In this document: in pieces, positions 62,888 through 64,000 of the stretch | Layout of the letters: the number at the start of each line of letters is the position of its first letter | Position numbering within the stretch: the stretch's first letter is position 1 | Assembly: GCF_011075055.1 (NCBI RefSeq) | Contig: NC_058153.1 | Location: 1,922,001 to 1,986,000 of the forward strand | DNA from: Mangifera indica | Lineage: Eukaryota > Streptophyta > Magnoliopsida > Sapindales > Anacardiaceae | Length of the DNA stretch: 64,000 bases | Reading direction: 5' to 3' | Notes under the pieces: model-generated | Told to the model about the DNA's origin: nothing | The model's database searches: none | The model's input: only the letters and a program-made list of their open reading frames with translations | Made by a program: the position numbers and the translations under genes

Positions 62888-64000
62888 CGCTGGCGAGAAC
62901 GGCGACGTGGTGTCAACGGAGTGATGGGGAAGCGAAGTGGAGAGAAGAATTGTGTTGTGGGGGAGTTTTAAGGAAGAAAGGAATAGAAGGGCCTGGTGGT
63001 GGTGGCGTGGTTGCTTACATCACAGACAACTGTGTAACATATGAAATTGGCTTCTTTGGGATCATAAGCTTTGGGGGAATTCTGGAAGCACACTCGCTGT
63101 TCATTGCTCGTGATTTTTACGTGCTTTGACATGACAGAATATTCTTTCTTTCTTTTGTTTTTACTTTTTCTTTTTTACTTTACCAATCATCTTTGACCTA
63201 TTTACAGCCATGCTTGATGGTTTCAAGGCGGAGGAGTGAAAGTAAAAATGATAAGGTGCATGCAGAGAGCTTCGAAACAAACAAAAGTTTGTTAAAAGTT
63301 ATTGGCCAAATAACAATATCCCACCCAAGGTTTGCATTAACTACTTTTACCTTCAAGTTTTAAAAAGTCAAATTTTCTATTATCCATTTTTATCAATGAA
63401 TTCTCTTTAGTGAAAGAACAAAAAAAATTATTTTACATAAATTTTTATTTTCTCTTGTCTTTCTATTTTCTCTTTTCATTCTTTTTCTATTTTTCTTTTC
63501 TCCATAATTTTCTTTTATGTTCCTTTCTAAAAAGTTGGAGAATAAATTGTAATTTTTGTAAAAAAATAATAAGGTGTTAAGAAATTTTTTTAGGGGGTTT
63601 GAAAACTTTAAAAAATAGGATTTTTTTTTTTAAATTTTAATATACCTATTAATAAATTAAAAATGACATTTATATTTCTAAAGAACTCGTGATAGAGTTT
63701 TGATATTTTTATAAATATTAATGATAAAATTTTAAACTATAAGTGATATATTGATAATTTGATATTTAATGACCATTTATAATTTCAATAAAACTATAAA
63801 AACAATTATTTTTATAAAAATAAATAGATTAAACGGCAAATATGAATTTAATTTTTTATAGTTTAAATAATAAAACTTTGTGGTTTCATTATCATTGAAA
63901 GTTTGATTGATAAAATTTTAAATTATTAATAATAAATTAGTAATTTAATATTTAATAACAGTTTTATAATTTTAATAAAAATATAAAATAATTATTTTAA
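62888..64000. other. Upstream region of the glutaredoxin gene and A+T-rich end of window
   Basis: About 62,888-63,130 should hold the glutaredoxin leader and promoter; the plus-strand frame there (62833-63129) overlaps the gene and is a shadow. A third end of the foldback-transposon family lies at 63304. The remainder to 64,000 is A+T-rich without recognisable content. Confidence 0.5.
63304..63400 (+). mobile_element. Third end of the Mutator-like foldback family
   Basis: Begins ggccaaataacaatatccca then cccaaggtttgc, parallel to the termini at 44445 and 59434, followed by 'caagttttaaaaagtcaaattt'. Similarity fades after roughly 100 bases and no opposite end is seen, so this is a fragment or a diverged copy continuing beyond recognition. 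Confidence 0.5.

Overview
The window reads as nuclear DNA of a eudicot flowering plant. Protein-coding genes are split by GT-AG introns, intergenic DNA is very A+T-rich and full of small dispersed repeats, and every recognisable product is a land-plant family (photorespiratory P-protein, sulfolipid synthase, sphingolipid desaturase, LLM-type GATA factor, CC-type glutaredoxin, NHL protein). I cannot name the species. No rRNA, tRNA, organellar or bacterial segment was recognised.

Layout. 1-5 kb: a CGLD27-type plastid membrane protein (minus) and A+T-rich repeats. 5.1-12.6 kb: a complete 13-exon EDR1-type Raf-like MAPKKK (minus) with a SINE in intron 1. 14.5-20.5 kb: a complete 15-exon glycine decarboxylase P-protein (minus). 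22.5-23.7 kb: a B-class GATA factor with LLM domain (minus), apparently using a GC-AG intron. 27-29.4 kb: a ZIP4-type zinc transporter (minus) with two tiny N-terminal exons. 32.1-33 kb: an intronless DUF4408/DUF761 protein (plus). 34.8-35.2 kb: a decayed Ty3/gypsy reverse transcriptase. 37.8-38.5 kb: an NDR1/HIN1-like protein (plus). 39.9-40.5 kb: a receptor-kinase fragment abutting a diverged tandem repeat. 41.4-42.8 kb: an intronless delta-8 sphingolipid desaturase (minus). 46.5-48.2 kb: SQD1 (plus). 48.7-53.5 kb: FTSH4 (minus) with two apparent one-base lesions. 56-58.5 kb: a PM-ANT1-type adenine nucleotide carrier (plus). 59.4-60.3 kb: an 836-bp foldback transposon. 62.4-62.9 kb: a CC-type glutaredoxin (minus).

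These are independent nuclear genes, not an operon. Loose themes are chloroplast and photorespiratory metabolism (GLDP, SQD1, CGLD27, a GNC/CGA1-like GATA), membrane lipids (SLD, SQD1), mitochondrial function (GLDP, FTSH4) and stress or defence (EDR1, A70-like, NHL, GRX). From memory, the closest Arabidopsis relatives of several genes sit together in a few duplicated Arabidopsis blocks, which suggests an ancestral gene neighbourhood. I found no convincing new multi-gene system. The most noteworthy signals are the FTSH4 lesions, the GC-AG intron, the foldback element with two further family ends, a MITE family and a GATAC-rich composite repeat.
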